Source of the DNA: Streptomyces ferrugineus
GTDB taxonomy: Bacteria > Actinomycetota > Actinomycetes > Streptomycetales > Streptomycetaceae
Direction of reading: 5' to 3'
DNA length: 64,000 nucleotides
NCBI RefSeq assembly: GCF_015160855.1
Contig: NZ_CP063373.1
Span: 8,283,001 to 8,347,000, forward strand
The notes below the pieces were generated by a model that was not told where the DNA came from, did no database searches, and was given only the letters and a program-made list of their open reading frames with translations. Positions 15,512 through 26,402 of the stretch are shown one piece after another. Position 1 is the first letter of the stretch. Each line of letters opens with the position of its first letter. The position numbers were made by a program, and so were the translations under genes.

Positions 15512-16921
15512 GTGGCAGATGCGGCGCGCTCGCACAACGACACCGCGCACGACGGGGGAAAGACCGGCCGGTTCACCGGCATGGGTCCCTTCATGCTCGT
15601 CTGGAGCGGGCAGGCGATATCCCTGGTCGGCAACTCCGTCCTGCGGTTCGCCTTCGTCTTCGAGACCTGGTCGGCCACCGGCCGGGCCACCGCGCTCACC
15701 ACGCTCTCGCTGTGCGCGCTGCTCCCCCAGGTGCTGCTGAGCCCGCTCGCCGGGGCCTTCGTCGACCGGGTCAGGCGGCGTACGGCGCTCCAGCTCGCGG
15801 ACGGCGGCGGGCTGTTGATCGTGGCGCTGCTCGGCGTGCTGCACTTCACCGGCGGGCTGCACACCTGGGAGGTGTACGGCGCGGTGATGCTGCTCGGCTG
15901 CGCCGCCGCGTTCCAGTTCCCGGCGCTGGGCGCCGCCGTGCCGCTGCTGGTGGACAAGAGGCAGCTCCAGCGCGCGAACAGCCTGTTGGCGAGCGCCAAG
16001 AGCACGGCGGACGTCGGCGGTCCGGCGCTGGGCGGGCTGCTGGTGGCGTTCTCCGGGCTCGGCTTCATCCTGGTCGCCGACCTGGTGAGCTTCGCTCTCG
16101 CGCTGGTCGCGATCCGCGTCGTACGGCTGCGGGGGGACGGCGGCGCGGCGAAGCCGAAGGGCGGGGCGCGGGGGAAGCTCGTCGCCGAGGCCGTCGAGGG
16201 GATGCGGTTCCTGTTCCGGTTTCCGAGCCTGCGCGATCTGATGCTGGCGTTCTGCTTCGTCAACCTCGTCATGGTCTTCGGCTTCGCCGCCGTACAGCCG
16301 ATGGTGCTGGCCCGGTCCGGGGGCGAGACGTCGGCGCTGGCGAGCGTCAACACCGCGATCGGGGTCGGCGGGGTCGTCGGCGGGCTGCTGATGGCGGCCT
16401 GGAGCGGGCCGAGGAACCGGGCCCGGGGCATGCTGCTCGGCATCATCGGCATGTGCCTGTCCGCCCAGGTGGCGATGGCGCTGGTGGGCGGGGTGGTCGG
16501 CTGGTGCGCGGCCATTCTCGTGGGCGCGGCGCTGATGCCGATGATCAACGGCACGATGCAGGCGATCGTGCAGACCAAGGTGGACCAGGAGTGGCACGGC
16601 CGGGTCTTCGGCGCGGTGATGTTCCTGTCGCAGATCTCCGTCCCGCTGGCCACGGCGGTCTCCGGCCCGCTCGCCGACCATGTCTTCGAACCGCAGGCCG
16701 CCGCCGGCACCGGGATCTTCGTGGTGCTCGGGCCGCTGCTGGGCGACGGTCCGGGCAGCGGCATGGCCGCCATGCTGCTCATCGCGGGCCTGTGCGGCAT
16801 CACCGTCGCGGTGGTCGGCATGTCCCGGCGCACGGTGCGGGACATCGACGCGCTGCTGCCCGACGCCACCACCGACACCGCCGACGACAACCCCGAGAAC
16901 AGAGAACTCGTGGAGGGCTGA
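15512..16921 (+). CDS. MFS exporter, first gene of the biosynthetic operon
   Basis: 469 residues from GTG at 15512, which has GGGG 7 bp before it; the ATG at 15506 is too close to that site. About 12 membrane helices follow the major facilitator pattern, with the cytoplasmic motif after helix 2 seen as DRVRRRTALQLADGGG. It resembles the MFS_3/EntS-type drug and siderophore exporters. Standing 2 bp before the MbtH gene in an NRPS operon, it most likely exports the product and may give self-resistance. Confidence 0.85.
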   Translation: MADAARSHNDTAHDGGKTGRFTGMGPFMLVWSGQAISLVGNSVLRFAFVFETWSATGRATALTTLSLCALLPQVLLSPLAGAFVDRVRRRTALQLADGGGLLIVALLGVLHFTGGLHTWEVYGAVMLLGCAAAFQFPALGAAVPLLVDKRQLQRANSLLASAKSTADVGGPALGGLLVAFSGLGFILVADLVSFALALVAIRVVRLRGDGGAAKPKGGARGKLVAEAVEGMRFLFRFPSLRDLMLAFCFVNLVMVFGFAAVQPMVLARSGGETSALASVNTAIGVGGVVGGLLMAAWSGPRNRARGMLLGIIGMCLSAQVAMALVGGVVGWCAAILVGAALMPMINGTMQAIVQTKVDQEWHGRVFGAVMFLSQISVPLATAVSGPLADHVFEPQAAAGTGIFVVLGPLLGDGPGSGMAAMLLIAGLCGITVAVVGMSRRTVRDIDALLPDATTDTADDNPENRELVEG

Positions 16922-16923
16922 CC

Positions 16924-17130
16924 ATGACCACCAACCCCTTCGAGGACGAGGACGGCACCTATCTCGTGCTCACCAACGCCCAGGGCCAGCACTCGCTGTG
17001 GCCCGACGAGATCGCCGTGCCGGACGGGTGGGACGTGGCGCTGACCGCGAGCAGCCGTGCCGAGTGCCTCGCCTTCGTCGAGGAGCACTGGACGGACATA
17101 CGTCCCACCCGCACGGGTGCACATGCCTGA
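16924..17130 (+). CDS. MbtH-like protein
   Basis: 68 residues. It shows the family core: [24 protein letters not shown], then PDGW and a C-terminal EEHWTDIRP. MbtH proteins bind adenylation domains and are needed for folding or activity of many of them. Two bp after the exporter and overlapping the first NRPS by 8 bp, it probably serves the adenylation domains encoded downstream. Confidence 0.95.
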   Translation: MTTNPFEDEDGTYLVLTNAQGQHSLWPDEIAVPDGWDVALTASSRAECLAFVEEHWTDIRPTRTGAHA

Positions 17131-20100
17131 GGCGGGGGCAGCGGGGGCGTCGCACGGCGTGCATGGACGCTTCGAGGAACAGGCCCGGCGGACACCGGCG
17201 GCGACCGCGCTGGTGTGCGGTGACGAGCGGCTGAGCTACGGCGAACTCGACGCCCGCGCCGCCCGGTTGGCCGCGCTGCTGCGGCGGCGCGGGGTGCGGC
17301 CGGGGGCCCTGGTGGGCGTGCACCTCGAGCGGTCCGCGGAGATGGTGGTGGCGCTGCTCGGCGCGCTGAAGGCCGGCGCCGGCTACGTGATGCTCGACCC
17401 GGACTTCCCGGCGGAGCGGCTGCGCGGGATGGCGGCCGACGCGCGGGTCGCCGTGGTCGTGTCGCGGCGGGGGTGCCAACAGCCGCTGCCCTCCGTCGAG
17501 TCGGTGGCGGTGGAGGACGCCGAGCACTCCGGACCTCTTGAGCCCGGGTCCGTGGCCGTACGGCCGCACGACCCCGCCTGCGTCATGTTCACCTCCGGCT
17601 CCACCGGCCGACCGAAGGGCATCGTCGCCTCCCACTCCGCGATCACCGGGACGCTGACCGGGCAGGACTTCGCCTCCTTCGGGAGCGGCGCGGTGTGGTT
17701 GCAGTGCTCGCCGGTGTCCTGGGACGCGTTCGCGCTGGAGCTGTGGGGTCCGCTGCTGGGCGGCGGCCGGTGCGTCCTGCATCCCGGGCAGCGGCCCGAC
17801 CCGGTGCTGATGGCGGACCTGGTCGACCGGCACGCCGTGACGTCCCTGTACCTCTCCGCCTCCCTGTTCCATGTGATCGTCGACGAGTACCCGCGCGCCC
17901 TCGACGGAGTGCGCGAACTGATCGTCGGCGGCGAGCCGATGTCGCCCGCGCACGCGGCCCGCGCCCTGGAACGCCACCCCGGGCTGCGGCTGAGCAACGG
18001 CTACGGCCCGGTCGAGGGCATGGTCTTCCTGACCGTCCATCCGGTCACCGCCGAGGAGGTGCGGGACGGAAGGCCGGTGCCGATCGGGCGCCCGCTCAAC
18101 GGCAAGCGGCTGCGGGTGCTCGACGAGGGGCTGCGGCCCGTCGCGGACGGGGAGACCGGTGAGCTGTACGCCGCCGGGGCGGGTGTCGCGCTGGGCTACC
18201 GCGGCCGGCCCGGGCTGACCGCCGAGCGGTTCGTGGCCGATCCCTACGGGCCCGCAGGCGAGCTGATGTACCGCACGGGGGACCTGGTGCGGCGGCGGGC
18301 GGACGGGGTGCTGGAGTATCTCGGGCGGGCCGATGACCAGGTGAAGATCCGCGGGTTCCGGGTGGAGCCCGGCGAGGTGGAGACGGTCCTGGCCGGGCAT
18401 CCGGGGGTCGTCCGGGCGGCTGTGGTCGCGCGTCCCGACAGCACGGGTGACAAGCGGCTCGTCGCCTACGTCGTCCCAGGTGATCCGCGGCCGTCCGAGG
18501 GCGAGTTGCGCGAGCACGCCGCCCGTGTGCTGGCCGACTATCTGGTGCCGGCCGCCTTCGTGCTCCTGGACGCCCTGCCCCTCACCCCCAACGGCAAGCT
18601 GGACCGCGCCGCCCTGCCGGAGCCCGGCCCGATCACCGGCTCGCTCGCCTCGGCGTCCGCGCGGGAGCCGTCGGGCGAGGTCGAGCGGGCGCTGTGCGGG
18701 CTGTTCTCCGAGGTGCTGGGGGTGGCGTCGGTCGGTCCCGAGGACGACTTCTTCGACCTCGGCGGCAACTCGCTGATGGTGACCCGGCTGCTGGGCCGGA
18801 TCCGGCTGACGCTGAGCGCGCCGATCGACGTACGGACGCTGTTCGAGTGCCGGACGCCGGCGGCGCTGGTGCCGCACGTGGCGAGGGCGGAGCGGGACGA
18901 ACCGGCCGCCGCACCCGCCCCGCCGCCGGACGGGGGCGCGCTTGCCCTGTCGTACGCCCAGCGCCGCCTCTGGTTCCTCGACCGGGTCGACGCCGGTACC
19001 GCCTACACCCTCCCGGTGCTGGTGCGGCTGCGCGGCGGGATCGACGCCGAGGCCCTTCGGGCGGCCCTCGCGGACGTGGCCGCGCGGCAGACGGTGCTGC
19101 GTACCGTCTTCGAGGAGCGCGACGGTGAACCGGGGCAGCGGGTGCTGAACGGCGACGCGGCCCGGCCCCGGCTCAGGCAGGTCGACGTCGATGCCGGTGA
19201 GTTGGCGGGGGCCGTCGCCGAGGCCGCCCGGCATCGCTTCGACCTCGCGGCCGAACTCCCCCTGCACGCCGTGCTGTTCGGGGTCCGGGACCGGCCCGGT
19301 GAGCACGCCCTCCTGCTCGTGCTGCACCACATCGCGGGCGACGGCTGGTCGCTGCCCCCGCTGTTCCGGGACCTGTCGCACGCCTACGCCGCCCGGGCCT
19401 CCGGTGCCGAGCCGGGGCTGGCCCCGCTGCCCGTCCCGTACGCCGAATTCGCGCGGCGTCAGGCGGAGCGGCTCGGCTCGGCGCACGCGCCGGGGTCGCT
19501 CGCGGCGGCCCAGCTCGACTTCTGGCACAAGGCCCTCGCCGATCTCCCGCCCGGCGGGCCGCTGCTCCCCCGCCGCCCGGGGCGCCCCGCCGTGCCGGGC
19601 CGGGACGCCGCCACCGTCGTACGGCGGCTGGACGCGGCGGCGCACGCGCGGATCGTCGAAGTGGCGCGGGCACAGGGCGCGACGCTCTTCATGGCGCTGC
19701 ACGCCGCTCTCGCCGCCGTGCTGGTGCGGGCGGGGGCGGGCGAGGATCTGGCGGTCGGGTCGCCGATCGCCGGGCGCGGGCACGACGGCACGGTGGACGA
19801 CGTCGTCGGGTTCTTCGTCAACATGCTGGTGCTGCGCACCGACGCCTCCGGCGACCCCACCGTCCGGCAACTGCTCGCCCGCACGCGGGAGACGGCTCTG
19901 GACGCCTTCGCCCACCAGGACATGCCGTTCGAGGAGGTCGTGGAGGCGCTCAATCCCGTACGGCCGCCGGGACGGCAGCCGTTCACGGAGGTGGTGCTGG
20001 CGTTGCAGAACAACGCCCGCGCCGGCGTGGACCTGCCCGGTGCCCGGGCCGGGGTGGAGCCGTTACGCACCGGCACCGCGCGGTTCGAGCTGCTGGTCGA

Positions 20101-20677
20101 CGTGACGGACGATCACTCCCCGTCGGGGGCGCCGGACGGCATGACGCTGGTCTTCGAGTACCGGACCTCGTGTCTGGAGCCGGAGTTCGTCCAGTGGCTG
20201 GCGGACGCGGTCGTCGAGGCGCTGTGCGCGGCGGCCGACGAGCCGGACCGTCCGCTGTCCCGGCTTCCGCTGCCCGAGCCTCCCCGGCGTGCGGACGCGG
20301 GCCGGGACACGGTCCGCGCCCCCGCCGTCGCCACCGGCACCCCGGCGGACTCCGCACTGCACCGGGAGATCGCCGCCGTCTGGTCCGACGTCCTCGGCGT
20401 CGACGGCGTCGGCCCGCACGACGACTTCTTCCGGCTCGGCGGCAACTCGCTGCGCGCGGTGCGGGTCGCGGCCCGTCTCACCGGCGCCGGGCGCACGGTG
20501 ACCGCCGCCCAGCTCTTCACCTCGCCCACCGTCGCCGCCCTCGCCGCCGAGCTGGAGCGGGCACCGGCCGACACACCCGCGGCACCGGCGCCCATCCCGC
20601 GCCGGCCGCGCGTGCCCCGACAGCCCGGCCGCGAGGGCCGTACCGACACAGGTCAGAAGGAGGTGCCATGGAGCTGA
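17123..20677 (+). CDS. NRPS, A-T-C-T
   Basis: 1184 residues from the ATG at 17123 inside the mbtH stop. Domains: adenylation (about 20-500; A3 core [11 protein letters not shown] near 156), carrier T1 (GGNSL, Ser550), condensation (about 610-1050; HHIAGDGWS near 735, LCL-like), carrier T2 (GGNSL, Ser1109). No adenylation domain lies between C and T2, so T2 must be charged in trans. My manual read of the specificity pocket is D-A-L-L-I-G-G-V-F, suggesting a hydrophobic substrate, but this is weak. With an N-terminal A domain it is the likely loading module. Codon 981 is TTA, read by the bldA tRNA. Confidence 0.9.
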   Translation: MPEAGAAGASHGVHGRFEEQARRTPAATALVCGDERLSYGELDARAARLAALLRRRGVRPGALVGVHLERSAEMVVALLGALKAGAGYVMLDPDFPAERLRGMAADARVAVVVSRRGCQQPLPSVESVAVEDAEHSGPLEPGSVAVRPHDPACVMFTSGSTGRPKGIVASHSAITGTLTGQDFASFGSGAVWLQCSPVSWDAFALELWGPLLGGGRCVLHPGQRPDPVLMADLVDRHAVTSLYLSASLFHVIVDEYPRALDGVRELIVGGEPMSPAHAARALERHPGLRLSNGYGPVEGMVFLTVHPVTAEEVRDGRPVPIGRPLNGKRLRVLDEGLRPVADGETGELYAAGAGVALGYRGRPGLTAERFVADPYGPAGELMYRTGDLVRRRADGVLEYLGRADDQVKIRGFRVEPGEVETVLAGHPGVVRAAVVARPDSTGDKRLVAYVVPGDPRPSEGELREHAARVLADYLVPAAFVLLDALPLTPNGKLDRAALPEPGPITGSLASASAREPSGEVERALCGLFSEVLGVASVGPEDDFFDLGGNSLMVTRLLGRIRLTLSAPIDVRTLFECRTPAALVPHVARAERDEPAAAPAPPPDGGALALSYAQRRLWFLDRVDAGTAYTLPVLVRLRGGIDAEALRAALADVAARQTVLRTVFEERDGEPGQRVLNGDAARPRLRQVDVDAGELAGAVAEAARHRFDLAAELPLHAVLFGVRDRPGEHALLLVLHHIAGDGWSLPPLFRDLSHAYAARASGAEPGLAPLPVPYAEFARRQAERLGSAHAPGSLAAAQLDFWHKALADLPPGGPLLPRRPGRPAVPGRDAATVVRRLDAAAHARIVEVARAQGATLFMALHAALAAVLVRAGAGEDLAVGSPIAGRGHDGTVDDVVGFFVNMLVLRTDASGDPTVRQLLARTRETALDAFAHQDMPFEEVVEALNPVRPPGRQPFTEVVLALQNNARAGVDLPGARAGVEPLRTGTARFELLVDVTDDHSPSGAPDGMTLVFEYRTSCLEPEFVQWLADAVVEALCAAADEPDRPLSRLPLPEPPRRADAGRDTVRAPAVATGTPADSALHREIAAVWSDVLGVDGVGPHDDFFRLGGNSLRAVRVAARLTGAGRTVTAAQLFTSPTVAALAAELERAPADTPAAPAPIPRRPRVPRQPGREGRTDTGQKEVPWS

Positions 20678-21723
20678 GCGTGATGTTCTTCGGCGCGGAC
20701 GCCCCCGGCGGGAGCGCGGCCCGCCACAGCGAGGCCTACGACGACATCCTCACCGTCGCCCGGACCGCGGACCGGCTCGGCTTTCACGCGATCTGGACGC
20801 CCGAGCGGCACTTCCAGCAGGTGGGGCAGGTGTTCCCCAGCCCGCCGGTGCTCAGCGCGGCGCTCGCGGTGGCCACCGAGCGGATCAACATCCGGGCGGG
20901 CAGCGTGATCCTGCCGCTGCACCATCCGCTGCGGATCGCGGAGGACTGGGCGGTCGTCGACAACCTCTCGCACGGCCGGATCGGCCTGTCGGCGGCGACG
21001 GGCTGGCACTCCGCCGACTTCGTACTGGCCCCCGACCACTACGAGGGCCGCCGCGAGCGGACCCTGCGGGACATCCCGCTGCTGCGCCGGCTGTGGGCGG
21101 GCGAGGCGGCCGAGTTCACCGACGGCACCGGCGCCGAGGTCACCGTCCTGCCGCAGCCCCGGCCCGTGCAGCACACCCTGCCGCTGTGGCTGACCACCTC
21201 CGGCAACCCGGCGACCTGGGAGGCCGCCGGAGGTCTGCGCACCGGCGTCCTGGGGGCGACCGTCGGGCAGAGCAGGGAGGAGCTGGCCGAGAAGATCGGC
21301 CGGTACCGGGCCGCCTGCGCCGCCGCGCCGGAGCAGGGCGGCACCGACGCGCACGGCCGGGTGACGCTGATGGCGCACACGTTCGTCGGCGCGGACGACG
21401 AGGAGGCACGGCGGCTGACGGCCGCACCGCTCAAGCGGTATCTGCAGTCGTACGTACGGCAGACCACGGCGAACCGCACGGCCGACAGGGCGACGGCGGA
21501 GCTGACCGAGGAACAGACCGCGCTGCTCGCCGAGTTCGCCTTCCACCGCTATCTGACCTGGGGCAGTCTGCTCGGCTCCGCCGAGAGCTGCCGCAAGATG
21601 CTCGCCGATCTGCGCGAGCTGGGCTGTGACGAGGTCGCCTGCTTCGTGGACTTCGGCCTCGGCCGCGACGAGATGCTGGCCGGGCTGCACCGGCTGGCCG
21701 AACTCCGGGAGGACGTGGCGTGA
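20668..21723 (+). CDS. FMN-dependent luciferase-like monooxygenase (MupA/Atu3671 type)
   Basis: 351 residues; the start is preceded by AGGAGG and overlaps the NRPS stop by 10 bp. The TIM-barrel luciferase-like pattern is plain: [50 protein letters not shown]. This subgroup (natural-product luciferase-like monooxygenases) occurs inside or next to NRPS/PKS proteins and is thought to oxidise carrier-bound intermediates using reduced FMN. Lying between two NRPS genes it probably hydroxylates or N-oxidises a residue on the line. No flavin reductase is seen nearby. Confidence 0.85.
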   Translation: MELSVMFFGADAPGGSAARHSEAYDDILTVARTADRLGFHAIWTPERHFQQVGQVFPSPPVLSAALAVATERINIRAGSVILPLHHPLRIAEDWAVVDNLSHGRIGLSAATGWHSADFVLAPDHYEGRRERTLRDIPLLRRLWAGEAAEFTDGTGAEVTVLPQPRPVQHTLPLWLTTSGNPATWEAAGGLRTGVLGATVGQSREELAEKIGRYRAACAAAPEQGGTDAHGRVTLMAHTFVGADDEEARRLTAAPLKRYLQSYVRQTTANRTADRATAELTEEQTALLAEFAFHRYLTWGSLLGSAESCRKMLADLRELGCDEVACFVDFGLGRDEMLAGLHRLAELREDVA

Positions 21724-24700
21724 GCGGCGCTTCGGGCACGTCGATGGCGGACCGTTTCAGCGCGCTCAGCGGTGAGCAGCGCGTCCGCCTGATGCGGCGG
21801 CTGGTGGAGTCCGGGCAGGCGGGGCTGATCCCCGCGGTGGTGCCTCGGCGCGACGGGGACGGGCCGGTGCGGCTCAGCCCGGCGCAGGAGGACCTGTGGG
21901 TGTACGAGTCGCTGTATCCCGGCACTCCGGCGCTCAACCTGTGCTGTGCCTACCACTTCGACGACCCGGTCGACGCGGACCTGCTGGAGACGGCGCTGAC
22001 GCTGGTCCGGGCGCACCACGACATCCTGCGGGCCCGTATCGAGGGCGAGCCGGGTGCGCTGAGCGTCACGTTCCCGCCCGAGGAGCGCTTCCGGCTGGAG
22101 CGGGAGGACCTGCGCGGCACCGGCACCACCATCGCCGAGGCCTTCGAGACGTTCCGGCGCCGTCCCTTCGACCTGGCCGGTGAGCCGCTGATGCGGGCCC
22201 GGTTCGTCACGGTCGACGACCGGCGGACCACGCTGATGCTGAGCCTGCACCACGTCATCGCCGACTGGTGGTCCTTCGACGTGCTCCAGGCCGAGTTCGC
22301 CGCGGCCCACGGGGCGCTGCGCTCGGGTACGGCGGGGACCGCGCTGACCCGGCCCCCCATCCAGTACGCCGATTTCGCCTCCTGGCAGGGCGAGTTGGAG
22401 GAGGCCGGGGTCTTCGAGGCGCGGCTGGCGTTCTGGCGCCGCTACCTCGCCGAGCCGCCCGGGCCGCTCACCGTGCCCGGGGCCCGCGCGGGGTCGTCCG
22501 AGGAGATCGCCCAGATCCCGTTCCGCGTCGACGCCGACACCGCCCGGGCCGTACGGGCGCTGGCCCGGGAGCGCGGCGCGTCCGTGTACGTCGTGCTGAT
22601 GGCGGCCTTCGCGGTCCTGGCGCACCGCCTCACCGGCGCCGACGACATGGTGCTCGGCACCCCGACGGCCAACCGGGCCGCCAAGGGCCTGGAGCGGGTC
22701 ATCGGGTACGTCATGAACGCCATCCCCACCCGCTGGCGGATCCGGACCGGCGACTCCTTCGCCGACGTACTGGCCCGGTTCGCGGCCGACTTCCCCGAGC
22801 TGATGGCCAACGCCGACGTGCCGGTGGGGCGGATCGTCTCGGCGGTCGCGCCGGACCGCAGCGCCGGGCGCTCCCCGCTGTTCCAGTGGGTGTTCATGCA
22901 CCTCACCCAGCAGCGCAGCGTGGCCGCGCTGCGGGAGTTCAGCGAGCCCGAGCGGATCCACACGGGCGGCGAGCACGACCTGGTGGGCATCGTCCGGGAC
23001 GCCGACGACGGGGCGATGGACGGCAGCTTCGAGATCCGTACGGCCCTCTTCGACGCGGATGCCGTGCGGCACTGGACGGACGCGTACCTGGAGCTGCTGC
23101 GGCGCTTCACCGCGGAGCCGGAGGTGCCGCTGGCCGAGGTGGGGCTGGTGCCCGAGGCCGACCGGCGCCGGGTGGCGGAGCTGAGCTCCGGCGGGCCCGC
23201 GCCCGAGCCGCTGACCCTGCCCGACCTGGTCGCCCGGCAGGCGGCCCGCACGCCTGACGCGCCGGCGCTGGAGACCGGGGCGCTGGCGCTGACCTACGCC
23301 GATCTTGTTACGCGCGTTGATCAGTTGGCCTCCGTGTTCGCCGAGTACGGGGCGGGGCCCGGTGAGGTCGTGGCCCTCGCGTTGGGGCGCACCGGCGCGA
23401 TGACGCCTGCGCTGCTGGCGGTTCAGCGGACTGGTGCCGCGTACTTGCCGATCGACCCCGACTATCCGCCGGAGCGGGTTTCGATGGCGTTGGCGGATGT
23501 GGGGCCGGTGTTGGTGGTTGTGGGGGAGCGGGGGGTGCCGGTCGATACGGATGTGTCGACGTTGATGCTGAGCTCTTCGCTGGAATTGCCACGTGATGCC
23601 GTCGATCGGCTGCCGCGCCGTCGTGGCTCGTCGCGCCCACGCGGCGGTAGCCGCAAATCGACAACAGCCCCGCGCCCCTATGGGGCGCCGGCACCCGCGT
23701 ACGTCATACACACCTCCGGCTCCACTGGCCGTCCCAAGGGCGTCGTCGTCCCGCACACCGGGCTTGCCGCCCTCGCCCAGGGCCTCGTGGATGCCATGGC
23801 GCTGACCCCGGACAGCAGGGTGCTGCAGCTCGGCTCGCCCGCCTTCGACATCTCCCTGGGCGAGATGTGCATGGCGTTCGGCTCGGGCGGGACGCTGGTC
23901 GTGGCGCCGGAGGGGCCGCTCACCGGGCAGGAGCTGGGTGATGTGCTCACCGGGCGGCGCATCAGTGCCGCCCTCGTGCCGCCCTCCGTGCTCGCGACCG
24001 TCCCCGCCGGGCAGTACCCGGAGCTGCGGTCGCTCGCCGTGGGCGCGGAGGTGTGTCCGCCGGAGCTGGTGGCGCGCTGGGCCGTCGGCGGGCGCCGGTT
24101 CCACAACGCGTACGGGCCCACCGAGTGCACCGTCGGCGCCACCGTCTCCGGCCCGCTGACCGGCGACGGCACCCGGCCGCCGATCGGCGCGCCGCTCCCG
24201 GGCACGCGCGCGTACGTCCTGGACGAGCGGCTGCGGCCGGTGCCGCCGGGGGTGTGCGGTGAGCTGTATCTGGCGGGGCCGGGGGTGGCGTACGGCTATC
24301 TGGGGCGGGCGGCGGCGAGTGCCGAGCGGTTCGTCGCCGATCCGTACGGGCCGCCCGGTGAGCGCATGTACCGCACCGGGGACCTGGCCCGCCGCCGGCA
24401 CGACGGGCAACTCGACTACCTGGGCCGGTCCGACGACCAGGTGAAGATCCGGGGGCTGCGGATCGAGCCGGGCGAGATCGCCGCCGTGCTCACCGGGCAT
24501 CCCTCGGTGGAGCGGGCGGTGGCCATCGTACGGGAGGACCGGCCGGGCCGGCCGCGGCTCGTCGCGTACGTCGTCGGCGGCGAGGGCGCCGAGCCGGTGC
24601 CGGGCGCGCTGCTGGCGTACGCCGCCGGGCGGTTGCCGGCCGCGATGGTGCCGGCCGACGTGGTGGTGCTGGACGCGCTGCCGCTGGCGCCGAACGGCAA

Positions 24701-26402
24701 GCTGGACCGGGCGGCGCTGCCCGCGCCGGGAGGCGGGCCGAGCGCCGGCGGGCGGGCTCCCCAGGGCTCTCGTGAGGTCGCCCTGTGCGCCCTGTTCGAG
24801 GAGGTGCTGGGCGTCGAGGAGGTGGGGGCCGACGACGACTTCTTCCGGCTGGGCGGCGACAGCATCATGGCGATCCAGCTCGCGGGGCGGGCCTCGGGGG
24901 CGGGGCTGGGCGTCACGCCGCGTGATGTCTTCACGGCCCGTACGCCCGCGGCGCTGGCGCTGACCGCGCGGGAGGTCGCCGACCTCGGCGCGGACCGCGG
25001 CACCGGGCGTTTCCCGCTCACGCCGGTCATGCGCTGGTGGCGTGAACAGGGCGGGGACGCGGCGGCGTTCACGCAGTCGATGGTGTTCCCGGTGCCGTCG
25101 GGCGCGGGCCCGGGGCGTGTCGAGGCGGCCGTGCGCGGGCTGGTCGAGCGGCACGGTGTGCTGCGGATGCGGCTGGTGGAGGGCGAGCTGGAGATTCCCG
25201 AGGCCGTCCCCGACGTGGCCGTCGAGCGGGTCGAGGTGCCCGCCGGTGCCGATCCGCGCGAACTGGCCGGCGAAGCGGCGGCTTCGGTGCGGCTCGATCC
25301 CGAGCAGGGGGAGATGCTGCGGGCCGTCTGGCTCGACCCGGGCTCCGGGCGGCCGGGACTGCTGTTGCTGACGGTGCATCACCTCGCGGTGGACGGGGTG
25401 TCCTGGCGGCTGCTGGGGCCCGAGCTGGCGGCCGGGGAGCGGCCGATCCCGGCGCCGGGCACGTCGTTCGCGGGCTGGGCGCGGCTGCTGGCCGAGGAGG
25501 CGCTGCGGCCCGAACTGGCCGATGTGCAGTCGGCCTGGTGGGAGCGGATGCTGAGCGGCCCGGACGCGCGGATCGCGGGCGGCCGGGGTGCCGGCGCGCC
25601 CCGTGCCGTGCTCACCGTCGAGCTGGCGCCCGAGGTCACCGAGGCGGTTCTGGCCGAGGTGACGGAGGCCTTCCACTGCGGCCCCGACGCGGTACTGCTG
25701 ACCGCGCTGGCCGCGGCGGCGCTGCGACGCCGGGACGCCGGCACCGGCCTGCTGGTCCACCTGGAGGGCCACGGCCGCGAGGGGCTGTCCCGGCCGGCCG
25801 ACGTCTCGCGCACCGTGGGCTGGTTCACCACCCAGTACCCGGTCCGGCTGGACGCGGGCGACGCGCTCGGCGCGGACTTCTGGCAGCCCGCGCGGGACGC
25901 GGCCGGCGAGGCCCTCAAGCAGGTCAAGGAACAGCTCCGGGCGGTTCCGTCGGCCGGTCTCGGCTGGGGCCTGCTGCGGTACCTCAACCCGGACACGGCC
26001 CCGAAGCTGGCCACGCTGCCCGTCCCCGACCTGCGCTTCAACTACCTGGGCCGGTTCTCGGGTGGCGACACCGCCGACGGCGAGCTGCTCGGCATGGCCG
26101 CCGAGGCGCTGCCGCTCGGGCACGCCGTGGAGGTGGACGCGGTGGTCGTGGAGCGGGACGCCGGGCGGCTGTGTCTGAGCGCCGGGTTCTCGTATGCGCG
26201 CGGGGTGCTCGACGAGGACGAGGTGTCGGAGCTGGCGCGGCTGTGGTGCGAGGCGATCGAGGTGCTGGTCGAGCACGCGCGGCGAGGCGGCACGGGCGGC
26301 CACACCAGCTCCGACTTCCCGCTGGTGGACCTGTCGCCGGACCAGCTCGCGCTGCTGGAGGACGACCTGGACCTCGGCCTCGACGACGAAGGGGACGACT
26401 GA
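21720..26402 (+). CDS. NRPS, C-A-T-E
   Basis: 1560 residues, overlapping the monooxygenase by 4 bp. Domains: condensation with the variant active site HHVIADWWS (His177; Trp replaces the usual Gly after Asp), adenylation (about 500-1000; core [11 protein letters not shown] near 661), carrier (GGDSIM, Ser1048, the form typical before epimerases) and epimerase ([11 protein letters not shown] near 1220, NYLGRF). It should therefore add one residue and turn it into the D form. The pocket reads roughly D-I-G-L-A-G-A-V-G, aromatic-like at best. About 26 residues (631-657) just before the A3 core come from a dispersed repeat that kept the frame open. Confidence 0.9.
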   Translation: MSGASGTSMADRFSALSGEQRVRLMRRLVESGQAGLIPAVVPRRDGDGPVRLSPAQEDLWVYESLYPGTPALNLCCAYHFDDPVDADLLETALTLVRAHHDILRARIEGEPGALSVTFPPEERFRLEREDLRGTGTTIAEAFETFRRRPFDLAGEPLMRARFVTVDDRRTTLMLSLHHVIADWWSFDVLQAEFAAAHGALRSGTAGTALTRPPIQYADFASWQGELEEAGVFEARLAFWRRYLAEPPGPLTVPGARAGSSEEIAQIPFRVDADTARAVRALARERGASVYVVLMAAFAVLAHRLTGADDMVLGTPTANRAAKGLERVIGYVMNAIPTRWRIRTGDSFADVLARFAADFPELMANADVPVGRIVSAVAPDRSAGRSPLFQWVFMHLTQQRSVAALREFSEPERIHTGGEHDLVGIVRDADDGAMDGSFEIRTALFDADAVRHWTDAYLELLRRFTAEPEVPLAEVGLVPEADRRRVAELSSGGPAPEPLTLPDLVARQAARTPDAPALETGALALTYADLVTRVDQLASVFAEYGAGPGEVVALALGRTGAMTPALLAVQRTGAAYLPIDPDYPPERVSMALADVGPVLVVVGERGVPVDTDVSTLMLSSSLELPRDAVDRLPRRRGSSRPRGGSRKSTTAPRPYGAPAPAYVIHTSGSTGRPKGVVVPHTGLAALAQGLVDAMALTPDSRVLQLGSPAFDISLGEMCMAFGSGGTLVVAPEGPLTGQELGDVLTGRRISAALVPPSVLATVPAGQYPELRSLAVGAEVCPPELVARWAVGGRRFHNAYGPTECTVGATVSGPLTGDGTRPPIGAPLPGTRAYVLDERLRPVPPGVCGELYLAGPGVAYGYLGRAAASAERFVADPYGPPGERMYRTGDLARRRHDGQLDYLGRSDDQVKIRGLRIEPGEIAAVLTGHPSVERAVAIVREDRPGRPRLVAYVVGGEGAEPVPGALLAYAAGRLPAAMVPADVVVLDALPLAPNGKLDRAALPAPGGGPSAGGRAPQGSREVALCALFEEVLGVEEVGADDDFFRLGGDSIMAIQLAGRASGAGLGVTPRDVFTARTPAALALTAREVADLGADRGTGRFPLTPVMRWWREQGGDAAAFTQSMVFPVPSGAGPGRVEAAVRGLVERHGVLRMRLVEGELEIPEAVPDVAVERVEVPAGADPRELAGEAAASVRLDPEQGEMLRAVWLDPGSGRPGLLLLTVHHLAVDGVSWRLLGPELAAGERPIPAPGTSFAGWARLLAEEALRPELADVQSAWWERMLSGPDARIAGGRGAGAPRAVLTVELAPEVTEAVLAEVTEAFHCGPDAVLLTALAAAALRRRDAGTGLLVHLEGHGREGLSRPADVSRTVGWFTTQYPVRLDAGDALGADFWQPARDAAGEALKQVKEQLRAVPSAGLGWGLLRYLNPDTAPKLATLPVPDLRFNYLGRFSGGDTADGELLGMAAEALPLGHAVEVDAVVVERDAGRLCLSAGFSYARGVLDEDEVSELARLWCEAIEVLVEHARRGGTGGHTSSDFPLVDLSPDQLALLEDDLDLGLDDEGDD
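23612..23689. repeat. Dispersed GC-rich palindromic repeat inside the adenylation domain
   Basis: The DNA runs from GCCGCGCCGTCGTGG to the hairpin GCGCCCC-TAT-GGGGCGC (23672-23688). I recognise this type of sequence (CGTGGCTxGTCGCG followed by CCCCGCGCCCCT) as a common interspersed element between Streptomyces genes. Here it lies in frame within an NRPS gene and encodes an Arg/Ser-rich loop ([11 protein letters not shown]) absent from normal adenylation domains. Confidence 0.75.

Noticed and set aside
21549..26303. Antisense open frame of 1584 codons opposite the C-A-T-E NRPS
   Set aside because: High GC keeps several frames open. The translation is His/Arg/Gly/Pro-rich with no domain, while the plus strand encodes clear NRPS motifs. 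The same applies to long antisense frames at 16970-19915, 26546-30157, 32999-34576 and 36179-37750.
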